Origin: Lysobacterales bacterium
Lineage (GTDB): Bacteria; Pseudomonadota; Gammaproteobacteria; Xanthomonadales; Rhodanobacteraceae
Reading direction: 5' to 3'
DNA: 64,000 nucleotides
NCBI GenBank assembly: GCA_021324945.1
Contig: JAJPID010000019.1
Location: forward strand, 1 to 64,000
The notes beneath the pieces were generated by a model, which had not been told where the DNA came from, searched no databases, and was given only the letters and a program-made list of their open reading frames with translations. Each line of letters begins with the position of its first letter. Within the stretch, counting starts at the first letter, position 1. This document shows, piece by piece, positions 8,232 to 17,710 of this stretch. A program made the position numbers and the translations under genes.

Positions 8232-10982
8232 TCAGTGCAGACGATCGTAATTGACGATCGCGTTGAAGAACATCGCATAGCTGCCGATCGTCTCGCCCCG
8301 CCAGACCGGATTGTTGGCGAACAGCAGCACGTTGCCCTTGCCGTAATGCGCATCCACTACCGCCGCGTGTTGCGCGATCGAACCGCCGTTATCCAGCAGG
8401 CCGGAAATCAGCAGCTCATCCGAATCGGCCCAGCGCGCGATCACGTCGGGGCGTTGATCTTGCGGAATCAGAAACATGTTGTTGCGCTGCTGTTCCGCAT
8501 TCAGCGGTAGCGCTTGCCACGGCTTCGGATCCGGCAATTCAGGCAGTTGTTGAGGAGGCCGGCCTTCGGGCGAATCGGTTTCTTCCGGACCGCCGCGACC
8601 GGTCGGCCGCTTGTAATCCTTCGCGCTGGTCAGGCCGCGGTCGCCGATGATCTGGTTACTGATGTCGAAGGCCATGCCGTTGGAACTGTAGAGCGCAAAA
8701 CTGTCGCCGTAGCCGGAGGCGATAGGCGACTCCTTGTCCACCAGATCAGCTCGCAGCACGCTGCCGACCACGCGTGCATTCCTGTCCGGCGCGATTGAGA
8801 CTCCCGGCGCCAACCCTTCGTCGATCGCGAACTTCGCGGTATCTTCGGAGGTGATCAGCAAGCCGCCGCCGCTGACGAAACGTTTCAGATTAGCCACACC
8901 GCTTTCGCCCAGGCCCGGACGGATGTCGTCGGTGGAATCAATCACGCCGAGATTGGGTGTCAACGCAGTCTTCTTCCACGGCAGAGGATTGCCGTACATC
9001 GGCAGGCCGTCAACGATCAACCGCGTGCTGGAATAACCGACCGGTCCGAACAGAATCACATCGTACTTATCACGCAGGTTCGGATCACGCGCTACATCCT
9101 GCGTATTGATGTACTTGTAAGGCACATGCAGCTTGTCCAGCGCCATGCGCCACCAGCCTTCTGTCTGTGTCGAAAGCCAGGTGTGCATCAACGCGATGCG
9201 CGGCAACTTGCCGTGCACGCCGAGCGACTCGAGATCGAAAGCCGGGGAGGACAGATCGGTCACGCGCCGCACCGGCACCTTCAACACGGATTTGTCGGTG
9301 ACGCGCGCGACATCCACGTCGAACAGGTCGCCGAACGACCAGCCGGTGTCGTCGTACGGATGCTTCTGCGGATCGTCGGGCGACCAGTACTGACGGTCGA
9401 GCAAGGTATCGGCGATGCGCGAATACGGCTGATCCATGCGCACGATCCAGCTGCCCGCAGAATACGTGCGCGCGACGGTCTGCTCGCGCGGCGGAGTCAC
9501 GTTTTCTCGCCTGCTCAAGGAGGATTTTGAATCCCCGTTGCGCCGCGATACTTGCACCGTGAACGGCGCGGTCGCCCGGCTGAGTTCGACGTGTTGTTTC
9601 AGCAGCGTGCGCAGCAACTGCGCCTGCGCGCCGAGGTGCTTCTCATCCGCGGGCAGTACGTAGGCCGCTGGGCCAGCCTCGTTCGGCTTGTCGATCGAAC
9701 GCTTGGATTTCAGCCAGAAATTGTTGAGAAACTGCTTTCCGTTCTGCGCGAAGTAGTACAACCCGGTCAGCAGCCCGGTTTGTTCGTAGTTGTTGTTGTC
9801 GCGCTGCGACCACAATACTTTCGGCAGCGGTGGATTGGGCTTGTACCAGGTGCGCGCGTATTCGTCCGGATCAAGGATCCGCTCCTGCGTATCGGCGCCG
9901 CCATTGCCAAAGGTTTCGTACAGACGGCTGATGCCGTTGTGCATGGCTGCGATGAACATCAGATACCCGGGACTCCAGGTATCGAAGTCACCGTGCGTGA
10001 ACACGCCTGGCATGCCGAACTTGGTCATCTGTTCGACATTGTTCCAGCCGATCTGCTGCCATTCGCTGGTGAGGATCGGATCAATCCACGCGTTGTACGG
10101 TCCATCACCCACCGTGTTGTCGTACAGGAACGGCACCGATTCGTGCAGATCGTGCAAGACCTGCGCATGCCAGTCGATGTAGGTATCGAGCACGTTCTTC
10201 GTGAGATCCAGGGTCACGCCCATCGCGTCGCGATTGTTGTCGTGCGCGACATAGTGACCCCAGTAAATGAGATGCGGATACTGCTCGTTGAGATGCGCGC
10301 GGTGCCATTTGTAGAGATCGACCATACGGTCGCGGCCATCCACTTCGACCACCGGCGTGATCAGCGTGATCACGTGACTGCGGATGAACTTTATGTATGG
10401 GGAATCATCGACGGCGAGTCGATAGCCCAGCTCCATCAGCGCGGTCGGCGCGCCGGTTTCGGTGGAATGGATGGTGCCGGTGATGTAGTAGACCGGCGTG
10501 GTCTGCTTGATGATCGCTGCCGCTTTCGCATCGTCCATGTCCAGCGTGCGCGGATCGGCCAGTTGCGCCAGGCGCGCCTTGTTCGAGTCCAGTTGCGACA
10601 TCAGCGACTCGTCGGCGATCGCCACCGCGATCATTTCGCGGCCTTCCTCGGTCTTGCCGATGGAAAACACTTTCACCCGCGGCGTGGCCGCCGCCAGCAT
10701 GCGGAAATAGCGATAGACGTCCGCCGCATACGGCAGCATGTCCGGGGCGCCGGCGATATCGCCCAGCACTTTCTCCGGCGTCGGTACGTTGGGCGACGCC
10801 GGCAAGTAATCGGTCAGCGGCGAGTTGAACGAGGGAGCGGTGGTGTATTGCGCGATCTTCGCCGTGTAGCTCTGATCCACCGGCTGTTGCGGATCGCGTG
10901 CGTAGACATTATCCACCTGCGCAGAAGCCGCGCCGCACACGGCAAGCATCACGGCCGCGAATCCGGTCAATTCCCTGCGCAT
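8232..10982 (-). CDS. M14-family zinc carboxypeptidase (exported)
   Basis: Signal peptide; GTIHSTETGAPTALMELGYRL and DLHESVPFLYDNTVGDGPYNAWIDP motifs; 916 aa. Confidence 0.85.
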   Translation of the reverse strand: MRRELTGFAAVMLAVCGAASAQVDNVYARDPQQPVDQSYTAKIAQYTTAPSFNSPLTDYLPASPNVPTPEKVLGDIAGAPDMLPYAADVYRYFRMLAAATPRVKVFSIGKTEEGREMIAVAIADESLMSQLDSNKARLAQLADPRTLDMDDAKAAAIIKQTTPVYYITGTIHSTETGAPTALMELGYRLAVDDSPYIKFIRSHVITLITPVVEVDGRDRMVDLYKWHRAHLNEQYPHLIYWGHYVAHDNNRDAMGVTLDLTKNVLDTYIDWHAQVLHDLHESVPFLYDNTVGDGPYNAWIDPILTSEWQQIGWNNVEQMTKFGMPGVFTHGDFDTWSPGYLMFIAAMHNGISRLYETFGNGGADTQERILDPDEYARTWYKPNPPLPKVLWSQRDNNNYEQTGLLTGLYYFAQNGKQFLNNFWLKSKRSIDKPNEAGPAAYVLPADEKHLGAQAQLLRTLLKQHVELSRATAPFTVQVSRRNGDSKSSLSRRENVTPPREQTVARTYSAGSWIVRMDQPYSRIADTLLDRQYWSPDDPQKHPYDDTGWSFGDLFDVDVARVTDKSVLKVPVRRVTDLSSPAFDLESLGVHGKLPRIALMHTWLSTQTEGWWRMALDKLHVPYKYINTQDVARDPNLRDKYDVILFGPVGYSSTRLIVDGLPMYGNPLPWKKTALTPNLGVIDSTDDIRPGLGESGVANLKRFVSGGGLLITSEDTAKFAIDEGLAPGVSIAPDRNARVVGSVLRADLVDKESPIASGYGDSFALYSSNGMAFDISNQIIGDRGLTSAKDYKRPTGRGGPEETDSPEGRPPQQLPELPDPKPWQALPLNAEQQRNNMFLIPQDQRPDVIARWADSDELLISGLLDNGGSIAQHAAVVDAHYGKGNVLLFANNPVWRGETIGSYAMFFNAIVNYDRLH

Positions 10983-11067
10983 GATCCACCCCCTGCGAAT
11001 AGTCGCGCGAGGGTAGCGAAAAACGGGGCCGTGCGGGCGTGCCGGAATGCATGGGCGTGGCTAGCCG

Positions 11068-11463
11068 TTAGCTCATCCCATAGCGGAGCCACAGCTCCGC
11101 TTCACGTTCGCTGCCGAATACGCGTAAGGTGAAACCCGCGGCGCGAAACGAAAGCTCGCCATATTCGACCAGACGCAGATTGGCGCTGATCGGTTCGTGG
11201 AAGGCGATGCGTACCTGTTCCAGTCCGCTGCCGCGCAGCGCATTGGCCAGCCACTCGAACTCCTCGGGTTTGGCCGGTTCGCCGCGCAGATCGTCGCAAA
11301 CCAGGAGCCGGTGAATTCCGCGCCGAGCGCACTCTACCGCGATGGCCCGCCAGTAAGCCAGCGTGATTGCGGGGGAATCCTCTTCGCCACGCACGCCGGC
11401 ATACAGATAATCGCCGCGATCTTCGAAGAGGAGTTCAAATGGCACATGGTCTTGGGGATTCAT
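11068..11463 (-). CDS. hypothetical protein, paralogue of the next gene (SpoIIAA/STAS-like?)
   Basis: Shares YWRxIAxECxRRGxxxLLVxDxxxGEP...YGEL...VFGxExEAxLWLRYG with 11482-11871. Confidence 0.65.
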   Translation of the reverse strand: MNPQDHVPFELLFEDRGDYLYAGVRGEEDSPAITLAYWRAIAVECARRGIHRLLVCDDLRGEPAKPEEFEWLANALRGSGLEQVRIAFHEPISANLRLVEYGELSFRAAGFTLRVFGSEREAELWLRYGMS

Positions 11464-11481
11464 CGCTTGCGTTCACCAAAA

Positions 11482-11871
11482 TCAGTCCTCTCCATAGCGC
11501 AGCCACAACTGCGCTTCATTTTCGTCGCCGAACACGCGGACGTTGTAGCCCACCTCGCGCGCGTGCAATTCCCCGTATTCGGCTTGCGGCAGATGCGCGG
11601 CGTTCAACTTGCAATAGGCCACGCGCACGTGCTGCATGTAGCTGTCGCGCATCACATGGATCACCTGATCCATCTCGTGCGGCGCCAGCGGTTCGCCGCC
11701 GAAACGGTCCAGTACCAGCAGCGCGCGCGTGCCGCGCCGTTCACATTCGTCGGCGATCTGCCGCCAATAGATCATGCTGGTTTCCAGCGAATCGCCCGGG
11801 CCGGACAACTCCACGCACAGATGATCGCCATGATCGTCGAAGCGCAACCGATAGGATTGTTCCGACGACAT
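11482..11871 (-). CDS. hypothetical protein, tandem paralogue
   Basis: As above; MSSEQSYRLRFDDHGDHLCVELSGPGDS...VFGDENEAQLWLRYGED. Confidence 0.65.
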   Translation of the reverse strand: MSSEQSYRLRFDDHGDHLCVELSGPGDSLETSMIYWRQIADECERRGTRALLVLDRFGGEPLAPHEMDQVIHVMRDSYMQHVRVAYCKLNAAHLPQAEYGELHAREVGYNVRVFGDENEAQLWLRYGED

Positions 11872-11989
11872 GTGTCACCAGACGGCGAACGGGCCGCACG
11901 ATTGTACGCGAGCGTATGGATTTGACCAGCACCCGATTCGCGCGCCGCATCGCAAACGCCGCGCGCGTCACAATAATTTGCGGGGAGGC

Positions 11990-12952
11990 TTAGTGCGGTT
12001 GCAGCAGCACCACGCTGAAACGCGATTGCGCATCGCTCCAAGAGCGCGTGACACGCAAATCTGCGCGCGCGGCGAGCGCCGAAAATTCCTCGAGCGAATA
12101 CTTGCAACTGTATTCGACCAGCATGGCTTCATCGATCTCGAAATGGAACGTGTGGTTCGCCACGCGCACGGATTGCGCGCGGGCGCTGACCAGATGCGTC
12201 TCGATGCGTCCGGCCAGCGCATTCCAGCGCGCGCGATGCCGAAACGCGGAAAGATCGAAGTTCGCACCCAGTTCGCGATTGAACCGCGCCAGCATATTGA
12301 GCGTGAATCGCGCCGTGACGCCGGCCGCATCGTTGTATGCGGCTTCCAGCGTCACGCGATCTCTTTTCAGATCGATGCCGATCAGCGCCGCGCCGCCCTC
12401 GCCCACCTCGGCGCGCATCTGTTTCAGCAGCCGTACGGAATCGTGTGCATCGAAATTGCCCAAGGTCGACCCGGGGAAATAGATCACGGTGCGCTGCGCG
12501 CTGCGGCCTGCGCGCGGCAACGCGACCGGCTGCGTGAAGTCCGCGCACATCGGCAGCATCTCGATTTGCGGAAATTCCGACGCGAGTTTCGCCACGCTGG
12601 CCCGCAGCGCGTCGCGCGCGATCTCCACCGGCACATACGCAGCGGGTGTCTGCAAATGTCTCAACAGCAGCCGCGTCTTGAGCCCCGAGCCGCTGCCGTA
12701 TTCGACCAAGCGCACGTTCGCTCCAAGCGCGGCGGCGATTTCATGCGCGTGCACGCGCATGATCGCCAGTTCGTCGCGCGTGAGAGTGTATTCGGGCTGC
12801 GCGCAGATCTGTTCGAACAATTCCGAACCGCGCGCGTCGTAGAAGTATTTGCTCGGCAATCGCTTGGGTTTGGAAGCCAGGCCGCGCAATACATCGGTGC
12901 GCATCTCGGCGAGTTCAAAGACACACAGTTCGGGCCGGGCAATTGCATTCAT
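11990..12952 (-). CDS. egtD: L-histidine N-alpha-methyltransferase (ergothioneine biosynthesis)
   Basis: LPSKYFYDARGSELFEQICAQPEYTLTRDE...LVEYGSGSGLKTRLLL...VIYFPGSTLGNF: EgtD signature; start ATG overlaps the upstream stop. Confidence 0.95.
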   Translation of the reverse strand: MNAIARPELCVFELAEMRTDVLRGLASKPKRLPSKYFYDARGSELFEQICAQPEYTLTRDELAIMRVHAHEIAAALGANVRLVEYGSGSGLKTRLLLRHLQTPAAYVPVEIARDALRASVAKLASEFPQIEMLPMCADFTQPVALPRAGRSAQRTVIYFPGSTLGNFDAHDSVRLLKQMRAEVGEGGAALIGIDLKRDRVTLEAAYNDAAGVTARFTLNMLARFNRELGANFDLSAFRHRARWNALAGRIETHLVSARAQSVRVANHTFHFEIDEAMLVEYSCKYSLEEFSALAARADLRVTRSWSDAQSRFSVVLLQPH

Positions 12953-14214
12953 TGATCTTTCGCCAATCGGATGCCGCTGAACTGCCAGCGTGCATGCGGG
13001 TAGAAGAAGTTGCGATAGCTCGCGCGCACGTGTCCGGCCGGCGTGGCGCAGGAGCCGCCGCGCAACACCCACTGCCCGCACATGAACTTGCCGTTGTATT
13101 CGCCCAGCGCACCCGCCGCCGGTTTGTAACCGGGATAGGCGACGTATGGACTTGCCGTCCATTCCCACACGTCGCCGAACAATTGCAGCGGCTTGTCGCT
13201 CTCGCCCTGTGCCGGCAATGGATGCAATGCACCGCCATCTGCGAAGTTGCCCTCGATCGCGAAATCCTGCGCCAGCGCTTCCCATTCGCTTTCGAGCGGC
13301 AGACGCGCCCCGGCCCATCGTGCGAACGCATCGGCTTCGTAGAAACTGACGTGGCACAACGGTGCATGCGGATCGATCTGCCATGCACCAGCAAGCGTGA
13401 ACTCGCTTTGCAAATCTTCATTCCAGTACAACGGACGTTGCCAGCCTTCTCGCTGCACGATGTCCCAGCCTTCCGCCAGCCACAGCGTCGGCGTGCGATA
13501 ACCGCCGTCTTCGATGAATTGGCGATACTCGCTGTTGGTGATGCAGCGATTGGCTACCGCATGCGCGTGCAGCAGCACGCGATGACTCGGCTGCTCGTTG
13601 TCGAAGGCAAAGCTGCCGCCGTCATGGCCGATCTGCGCGATGCCTTCGCGACCGCGCAGAAATTGCAAGGGAACGCTGGCTTCAACCCGTGCTGCCGCCG
13701 CACTTTCGCGAAACGTCGGCTTCAGTGGATTGAGCCAGAACAGGTGCTTGATGTCGGTCAGCAGCAACTCCTGATGTTGCTGTTCGTGGTTGATGCCTAG
13801 TTCCAGCAGCGATTGCAGTTCGTCATCGGCGTCGCGCTCCAGCAATGCGCAGATGCTCTCGTCGACGCGATGACGGTAGTCGATCACCTCGTCCAGCGTC
13901 GGCCGCGTCAACAGACCACGCTGCGGACGCGCGTGCATCGGTCCCAGCGACTGGTAATACGAATTGAAAAGATAATTCCATTGCGGATGCAGCGGCTGGT
14001 ATCCGCGCGTGCGCCCGAGCAGGAATTGCTCGAAAAACCAGGTAGTGTGCGCCAAGTGCCATTTCGCCGGGCTCGCGTCGGGCATCGATTGCACGACTGT
14101 GTCTTCGGGATGTAATCCGGCGCACCACTCGAGGGTGATGTCGCGCACCTGTCGATAGCGCTCGGCAAGTGGCATGGCGCGTGATGGCACTGTGGCGATC
14201 GAGGGCGTCATCAT
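12949..14214 (-). CDS. egtB: ergothioneine biosynthesis sulfoxide synthase EgtB (DinB + FGE-sulfatase domains)
   Basis: SPAKWHLAHTTWFFEQFLL...INHEQQHQELLLTDIKHLFW...GDVWEWTASPYVAYPGYKPA; 421 aa. Confidence 0.95.
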   Translation of the reverse strand: MMTPSIATVPSRAMPLAERYRQVRDITLEWCAGLHPEDTVVQSMPDASPAKWHLAHTTWFFEQFLLGRTRGYQPLHPQWNYLFNSYYQSLGPMHARPQRGLLTRPTLDEVIDYRHRVDESICALLERDADDELQSLLELGINHEQQHQELLLTDIKHLFWLNPLKPTFRESAAAARVEASVPLQFLRGREGIAQIGHDGGSFAFDNEQPSHRVLLHAHAVANRCITNSEYRQFIEDGGYRTPTLWLAEGWDIVQREGWQRPLYWNEDLQSEFTLAGAWQIDPHAPLCHVSFYEADAFARWAGARLPLESEWEALAQDFAIEGNFADGGALHPLPAQGESDKPLQLFGDVWEWTASPYVAYPGYKPAAGALGEYNGKFMCGQWVLRGGSCATPAGHVRASYRNFFYPHARWQFSGIRLAKDQ

Positions 14215-14358
14215 GGCACTCCAGCCAGCATGCAGGGCGCGATGCTCTCATTGGAGCAAAGCGCATGTTCAATCGACGTGAGGACGATGGTTTCCAGCTT
14301 GATGCGGAGGCACGATACTGCGCATCGCCCGATCTCGATTGCCATTCCGAATACAACG

Positions 14359-15468
14359 ATGCACTCCGACCCCGATCTGACCCCGCAACCGCTCGCCAGC
14401 GCAACTGCCCTGGCCGCACGCTACTACGTCGGCGCTGGGAGCGAAGCGCTCGACCGCCGCGCGGTGTTCGCAAGGAGCTGGCAAATGCTGGCGCACGCAT
14501 CGCAACTCGAGCGTGCAGGCGACCACGTGATCGGCGAGATCGCAGGCGTGCCGCTGCTGTTGGTCCGCGATAACGGTGGCGAACTGCGCGCGCTGCACAA
14601 TGTCTGCCGCCATCGCGCCGGACCGCTGGCGCTGTGTGACGGGCGTGGTGCGAGGCGCCTGCGTTGTCGCTACCACGGCTGGACGTATGCGCTGGACGGT
14701 CAACTGCTGAGTGCACCGGAGATGCAGACGGCCGAGGATTTCGATCCCGGTTCAATCCGGTTGCCGGGCGCACGCGTGGCGGTTTGGCGCAATCTGGTAT
14801 TCGCGGCATTGAGCGATGATGTGCCGCCATTGCACGAATTGCTTCATGGCATCGATGCACGGCTCGGCGCGCACGCGATCGAGAACTATGTCTTCCACGC
14901 GCGCGAAAGCTACGACATCGAATGCAACTGGAAGACCTACATCGACAACTATCTGGAAGGCTACCACGTGCCGCACATCCACCCGGAATTGAACCGGATG
15001 CTGGATTACCGCAATTACGTGATCGAAACCTCGCGCTGGCATTCGCTACAACACAGCCCCCTGGAAAGCGGAGACGCGTTGTACGGCAGCGGCGAGGCGC
15101 TGTACTGGTTCATCTGGCCCAACACCATGTTGAACGTGATGCCCGGCCGTTTGCAGACCAATCGTGTACTGCCACTGGGGTCGGATCGTTGCCGCGTGGT
15201 GTTCGCTTACTACTACCCTCCCGGCGCGGTTTCTCCCGATGAGCAGCACGCGCGCGACCGCGAATTCAGCGATCTGGTGCAGCGCGAGGACGTGGAAATG
15301 TGTGAGTATGTGCAACGACGGCTTGCTTCCGGCTCTTATGATGCTGGCCGCCTGAACCCGCTGCGCGAAAACGGCGTGCATCATTTCCACGAATTGCTGC
15401 GCGAGGCTTATCGCATTGAAAAGAGCAGCCGGGAACGGCCGCGTTTTGATCCTCGCGATCATGGATGA
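14359..15468 (+). CDS. Rieske non-heme iron oxygenase alpha subunit
   Basis: CRHRAGPLALCDGRGARRLRCRYHGWTYALDG Rieske motif; NWKTYIDNYLEGYHVPHIHPEL iron-site motif. Confidence 0.92.
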   Translation: MHSDPDLTPQPLASATALAARYYVGAGSEALDRRAVFARSWQMLAHASQLERAGDHVIGEIAGVPLLLVRDNGGELRALHNVCRHRAGPLALCDGRGARRLRCRYHGWTYALDGQLLSAPEMQTAEDFDPGSIRLPGARVAVWRNLVFAALSDDVPPLHELLHGIDARLGAHAIENYVFHARESYDIECNWKTYIDNYLEGYHVPHIHPELNRMLDYRNYVIETSRWHSLQHSPLESGDALYGSGEALYWFIWPNTMLNVMPGRLQTNRVLPLGSDRCRVVFAYYYPPGAVSPDEQHARDREFSDLVQREDVEMCEYVQRRLASGSYDAGRLNPLRENGVHHFHELLREAYRIEKSSRERPRFDPRDHG

Positions 15469-15472
15469 TCGC
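15451..15472. repeat. REP-like palindrome, copy 3 (encodes the C-terminal residues of the Rieske ORF)
   Basis: cctcgcgatcatggatgatcgc: same core as 6031-6040 and 6112-6130. Confidence 0.65.
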
Positions 15473-15504
15473 AAAGAAAATCCACGAACTCGCCGCCGCT
15501 CGTT

Positions 15505-15780
15505 GAAGCCGAGTCGATCGCAACCAGGGCGGGCCTCGGTATGTGGATGGCTACCACGTTGATCATGGGCAACATGATCGGCTCCGGCTTGTTCTTGCTG
15601 CCATCCACGCTCGCGCCCACGGTGGTGCGGCACTGACGGGCTGAGGCGTTTCGCAGGCCGGCCCGTTGCTGCTGGCACGGGTTTTCGCCAAACGCTGGCC
15701 CGGAGTGCGGTGCTGTTGCTCGCCGGCGCGCCGCTGTATTTCTGGACAGGCGGCGCAAGGCTGCGCCGCTGCCGTCATCG
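15505..15780 (+). pseudogene. APC-family amino-acid permease remnant (N- and C-terminal pieces only)
   Basis: GLGMWMATTLIMGNMIGSGLFLLPSTLAP then stop; downstream ...SAVLLLAGAPLYFWTGG resembles a permease C-terminus. The central part is missing. Confidence 0.65.
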
Positions 15781-15794
15781 CTCCGGACTGAGCC

Positions 15795-17561
15795 TCAAAG
15801 CACCGGCGAGTTGTCGTGCAGCATCTCGCGCCGCACGATCTCGATCGGCGCGAAGCCGTGCTGCATGAAATCGTCATGGAACTGCTGCAGGTTGAACTTC
15901 GCGCCTTCCTTCTTCTGCATGTCCGCCCGCAGTTTCAGGATCTCCAGCTTGCCGAGCGTGTAGTACAGATAGGTAGGGTCCGACGTGCCGCGCTTGGTTT
16001 CCACCTCGCCGACTGCCGGTGATTGATAGCCTTCCTTGACGAAGAAATCCTTTGCTTGGTCCATCGTCATCTGTCCGGTGTGCAGCTTGATGCCGACGAT
16101 GAAGCGCGCATTGCGCAGCAGCGCATCCTGCAACTGGCCGAGCTTCAGCAGCAGTTGCTGGCGACGGTCCTTCGGAAACTCGTACTGCGCCAAACCCTCG
16201 TCCAGCATCATCTGTTCGCAGTAGTGCGCCCAGCCTTCCGCGTTGCTGGCCGAGCCCAGCAGCTTGCGCACACGGTCGTGCACCTTGTGCATCCACAGGA
16301 ATTGCACGTAATGGCCGGGGTAGGCCTCGTGCACGGCCACGCTACTGATCACCGGATAACTGAACTGCGCCATGAATTCGTCGATGTGCTGTTTGCTCCA
16401 GCCCTTTTCCGGCAGGGTGACGTTGAAATAGGCGGTGGTCGCCTCGTCCTCGTAAGGTCCGGGTGTATCCATCGAGGCGAAGGTGATCGCGCGCATGAAC
16501 GGCGGCGTTTCTTCCAGCGTCGGCCGCACGGTCGAAGGAATCGTGATGATGTGGTGGTCGTCGATGAAGCCGATCAGCGTGTCGAATGTGGACCGGAAGG
16601 TGTCGAGCAGCTTGTCCGGCTGCGGATGATCGGCGGCCAGCTCGGCCAGCACCTGCTGCGGTGTTTTCTTCGGATCCAGTTCCTTCGCGACCTTTGCGAA
16701 TTCGGCCTGATTGGCCTTCATGTTGGCCATGTCGAGCGCGACCAGCTTGTCCAGCGGCAGATCGACCATTTCGTCGTATTGCAGCTTCTTGCGGAATGCG
16801 TCCGCACCGATGCGGAAATCGCCGTGCGACTTCGGCAGCACCTCGTTCTTGAGCCAAATCTGGTAGTCACCCAGCGCCTTGATCACCGCGCCGTTGGAAT
16901 CAGCGAATTGTTTCTTCAACGATGCGTCGCTGACATCCGCGAATGCGGCAGGCACGTCATGCTGGAAGAATCCGATCAGGCCAGGCAATTGTTCCAGCGC
17001 GATCTGGGTGTAGATCTTCGGCGGGTTTTTCAGGTTCGTGCGCGCGGCCGCCAATGCGGCCGGCATCTGCCTCTCGCGCGAAATTAAATCGCGCAAACGC
17101 GTTTCCGGCGGCGCGAATTTGCGCTCCATCAACGTGAACGCGCTCGCGGTGATGCCGCTGGAATACATGTCCGGGTTCTTTTCCCAGGGACGGATCGTTT
17201 GCAGCGTCAGAAGCGTGCTGCGGATATTGTTCAGCACGAGATCGCGGTCGCCGCGGATGTATTCACTCAGAGCATCGGGATTCACCGCCGAGACTTTAGA
17301 TTCCCAATCCTTCAACGCCTTCACTTCCTGATCGAGAGCGGCGCGCGAGTAGTCCTCTAGCCTGCCGTCGTAGGTATGGATGCCATCGGCCGTGGCGGTG
17401 GACGGATTGGTCGGAAAATAGAACCGGTCGAAATACTGATCGGCCAGTTGCATGAAGGCCTGATCGCCGGCTCCGGCCTTGTCGGACACGGCCTGCGCGA
17501 ATGTGCAAGCAGGCGCTGCAATCAGCAATAGACAGAGGATCGGCTTGCCTAAACGGTACAT
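15795..17561 (-). CDS. DUF885 family exported metalloprotein
   Basis: MYRLGKPILCLLLIAAPACTFAQ signal; SSVAVHEAYPGHYVQFLW motif; ~588 aa. Confidence 0.9.
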   Translation of the reverse strand: MYRLGKPILCLLLIAAPACTFAQAVSDKAGAGDQAFMQLADQYFDRFYFPTNPSTATADGIHTYDGRLEDYSRAALDQEVKALKDWESKVSAVNPDALSEYIRGDRDLVLNNIRSTLLTLQTIRPWEKNPDMYSSGITASAFTLMERKFAPPETRLRDLISRERQMPAALAAARTNLKNPPKIYTQIALEQLPGLIGFFQHDVPAAFADVSDASLKKQFADSNGAVIKALGDYQIWLKNEVLPKSHGDFRIGADAFRKKLQYDEMVDLPLDKLVALDMANMKANQAEFAKVAKELDPKKTPQQVLAELAADHPQPDKLLDTFRSTFDTLIGFIDDHHIITIPSTVRPTLEETPPFMRAITFASMDTPGPYEDEATTAYFNVTLPEKGWSKQHIDEFMAQFSYPVISSVAVHEAYPGHYVQFLWMHKVHDRVRKLLGSASNAEGWAHYCEQMMLDEGLAQYEFPKDRRQQLLLKLGQLQDALLRNARFIVGIKLHTGQMTMDQAKDFFVKEGYQSPAVGEVETKRGTSDPTYLYYTLGKLEILKLRADMQKKEGAKFNLQQFHDDFMQHGFAPIEIVRREMLHDNSPVL

Positions 17562-17642
17562 GGTTCCCCCAATGCGGTGATGGGCCGGGCGAGTGTACAA
17601 GCCGGAATCCGGACGACGCTGTGCCAAAGGTTTGTGGCAACA

Positions 17643-17669
17643 CGAAAAGCCCGGCGCGTGGCCGGGCTG
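17643..17669 (-). terminator. candidate rho-independent terminator
   Basis: agcccggcgcgtggccgggct stem followed on the minus strand by TTTT; downstream of the H1-like gene. Confidence 0.55.
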
Positions 17670-17710
17670 TCGAAGCGACGATGTCGCTCAATTCGATCTG
17701 AAAATCCCGA

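Noticed and set aside
9552-11132. 526-aa plus-strand ORF antisense to the M14 peptidase
   Set aside because: His/Arg-rich artefactual translation; the minus ORF is a clear exported carboxypeptidase.
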